Assembly: GCA_964450865.1 (NCBI GenBank)
Contig: CAYVHB010000042.1
Span: forward strand, 1-23,156
DNA from: CAYVHB01 sp964450865
GTDB lineage: Bacteria; Bacillota; Clostridia; Saccharofermentanales; UBA5734
DNA length: 23,156 nucleotides
Direction: 5' to 3'
Under the pieces are notes generated by a model. That model saw nothing but the letters and a program-made list of their open reading frames with translations, had not been told where the DNA came from and searched no databases. The first letter of the stretch is position 1. The number at the start of each line of letters is the position of its first letter. Below, in pieces: positions 21,683 through 23,156 of this stretch. The translations under genes were made by a program, and so were the position numbers.

Positions 21683-23041
21683 ATGTGTCTTGACACGACC
21701 ATTAAGGAACCAGACGAAATCGCGGGATCCTGCGGGTCAGGAAAACGACGCTTTCACGTCACGAAAAGAGACAGGATGAAACACGCCAGCATGAATAAGC
21801 CAGAACCAGCCGGTAACAAGCCTGAAATATCCGGACCGGATGAATCAAGATCAGACAGTGCGGCGAACGCGCCTGCGTCTCCTGGGGCAAACCGGCGCAA
21901 AGCCGGCTTTAATTGGCGGCGCTTCGCGGCGGTGCTGCGCAAGGAAGTAATCCAGGTCCGCCGTGACCGGGTGAGCATGATGATCCCGATCGTCATGCCA
22001 ATCATGATGATGCTGCTGTTCGGTTACGCCGTCAATACTGAGGTCGACCATGTGGCCACCGCTGTCTATGACGCCAGCCGCACCCCGGAAAGCCGCGCTT
22101 ACATTGAAGCCTTCCTCGCATCCAATGCCTTTGATGAATCCATCCCGGTAGATTCGGAACGTGCCGCCATTGCCCTGATCGAAAGCAGCACAGTTAAGGC
22201 CGGGCTGGTCATTCCCGCGGACTTTGCCCGTGACAGCAAAAGCAGCCGCACACCACAATGCGAACTGCTGATTGACGGCAGCGATCCGACAACAGCACGC
22301 ACGGTCCTGAGCAGCGGCATCCTGATTAATCAGATGTTCAGCCTGAATCTGAAAACAGCCCGGTCCAAAGCAGCCGGCCAGCCCCTGGCGGCCTTGCCGG
22401 GCGTCGACCTGGCGAGCCGCGTCCTCTACAACCCCAACATGGAAAGCAAGCGCTTCACCATTCCCGGACTGGTTGCCCTGATCATGCAGAATATCACCGT
22501 GATGCTCACAGCTTTCGCCCTGGTCCGCGAAAAAGAGCGCGGCACCATCGAGCAGCTGATCGTGACGCCGGTGCGCTCGCTGGAGCTGATCGTCGGCAAA
22601 CTCGTGCCATATATCGTAATCGGCTATCTGGGCTTTCTGCTGTCCCTGGGACTGTGTATTTTCTGGTTTGGCATCTGGCCGGCCGGCAACATCGGGCTGC
22701 TCCTGGCCCTGGGCTTGCTTTTTGTCGTCTGCAGCCTGATGATCGGCATGCTGATTTCCACCGTAGCCCAGAACCAGTTGCAAGCCATGCTGGCAACCAT
22801 GCTGATCCTGCTGCCAAGCATCCTGCTCTCCGGCTTTGTCTTCCCGCGCGAAGCCATGCCGCCGGTTGTCTCCCACCTCGGCCTGCTCTTCCCGATCACA
22901 TACTTCCTCGATATGATCCGCGGTGTCGTGATCAAGGGCGTGGGTGCAGCGGTACTGACCCACGACATCGCAATTCTGAGCGGCTTTGGCGTTCTGTTAC
23001 TGGCGCTGACTATCCTGCGCTTCCACAAAAGCCTGGATTAA
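21683..23041 (+). CDS. ABC-2 type exporter permease (YbhR/YhhJ type)
   Basis: Membrane subunit of the exporter. A long hydrophilic N-terminus is followed by FAAVLRKEVIQVRRDRVSMM, a first helix MIPIVMPIMMMLLFGYAVNTE, an extracellular domain of about 190 residues (VATAVYDASRTPESRAYIEAF, KAGLVIPADFARD, LIDGSDPTTARTVLSSG) and five C-terminal helices with the conserved VREKERGTIEQLIVTPVRSLE and PSILLSGFVFPREAMPPVV, PITYFLDMIRGVVIKG. This is the ABC2_membrane_3 layout. The start is unsettled: ATG 21683 directly follows the ATPase gene but has no adjacent ribosome binding site, while ATG 21776 gives a 421-residue protein closer to relatives. The 40-residue Pro/Ser/Asp-rich stretch before the first conserved motif is unusual. 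A second permease gene may lie beyond the window, as in YbhSR. Confidence 0.88.
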   Translation: MCLDTTIKEPDEIAGSCGSGKRRFHVTKRDRMKHASMNKPEPAGNKPEISGPDESRSDSAANAPASPGANRRKAGFNWRRFAAVLRKEVIQVRRDRVSMMIPIVMPIMMMLLFGYAVNTEVDHVATAVYDASRTPESRAYIEAFLASNAFDESIPVDSERAAIALIESSTVKAGLVIPADFARDSKSSRTPQCELLIDGSDPTTARTVLSSGILINQMFSLNLKTARSKAAGQPLAALPGVDLASRVLYNPNMESKRFTIPGLVALIMQNITVMLTAFALVREKERGTIEQLIVTPVRSLELIVGKLVPYIVIGYLGFLLSLGLCIFWFGIWPAGNIGLLLALGLLFVVCSLMIGMLISTVAQNQLQAMLATMLILLPSILLSGFVFPREAMPPVVSHLGLLFPITYFLDMIRGVVIKGVGAAVLTHDIAILSGFGVLLLALTILRFHKSLD

Positions 23042-23156
23042 ACGGGAACGTGTCCTTCTCCAAAATGGGGGGCTGTTTTTACAGCAAAGGGCCGCTCTTA
23101 TAGGTAAGCGTAAAATAATCGGCATCTTTTATCCCTACTCACAAAGCACTAATCTT
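23042..23156 (+). other. Right end of the window after the exporter permease
   Basis: The last 115 bases follow the permease stop. I see a weak stem GCTGT/ACAGC with T-rich loop near 23073-23087 but no convincing terminator and no start of a further gene with a clear ribosome binding site. Confidence 0.3.

Noticed and set aside
21851..22963. A 370-codon minus-strand open frame opposite the exporter permease
   Set aside because: It is His/Gln/Asp-rich with no domain resemblance and lies wholly antisense to a clearly conserved permease.

Overview
The window looks like a chromosomal stretch of a fairly GC-rich Bacillota (clostridia-like) anaerobe. This is inferred from the strong AGGAGG-type ribosome binding sites, an S21 gene (rpsU), an AraM-type glycerol-1-phosphate dehydrogenase, a lysine-2,3-aminomutase-type remnant, a FabK/nitronate-monooxygenase-type flavoprotein and a HisK-type histidinol phosphatase. 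No taxonomic marker is complete enough to name a genus.

Layout. 1-569: mostly decayed DNA with a short iron-sulfur protein remnant. 570-1958: glycerol-1-phosphate dehydrogenase with an unusual repetitive insertion. 2055-2831 (minus): an IclR-family regulator, divergent from a six-gene branched-chain-amino-acid-type ABC transporter operon at 3109-8931 (livJ, livH, livM, livG, a ureohydrolase, livF) that ends in a strong terminator. 9063-10006: a graveyard with a KamA-type C-terminal remnant plus a possible 47-residue membrane miniprotein. 10007-12431 (minus): a Nim-type flavin split-barrel gene whose promoter is separated from its coding region by a complete group II intron carrying its own reverse transcriptase/maturase. 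12580-13746 (minus): an Rh-type ammonium transporter. 14260-17805 (minus): FabK-like flavoprotein, rpsU, pirin and histidinol phosphatase, read as independent units. 17984-18580: a 5'-truncated MFS transporter. 18744-19086 (minus): a tRNA-Arg(CCT) gene with its own promoter and terminator, next to a DUF3006 gene. 19668-23041: a drug or lipid exporter of the YbhG/YbhF/YbhR type (membrane fusion protein, ATPase, ABC-2 permease).

How the genes work together. The most interesting unit is the IclR-liv-ureohydrolase locus. An amidinohydrolase-fold enzyme with two altered active-site positions (an Asp of the metal-binding DxD replaced by Cys, and the usual catalytic-loop His replaced by Glu, both judged by eye) lies inside a liv operon between the two ATPase genes. 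A near-consensus promoter in front of livJ carries a perfect 15-bp palindrome over its -10 box, a good candidate operator for the IclR protein. This suggests substrate-inducible uptake and hydrolysis of an amide- or guanidino-type compound rather than plain leucine transport. A second notable arrangement is the group II intron, which sits about 11 nt downstream of the -10 box of a near-perfect promoter, so the host gene's promoter would transcribe the intron and splicing would restore the host leader.
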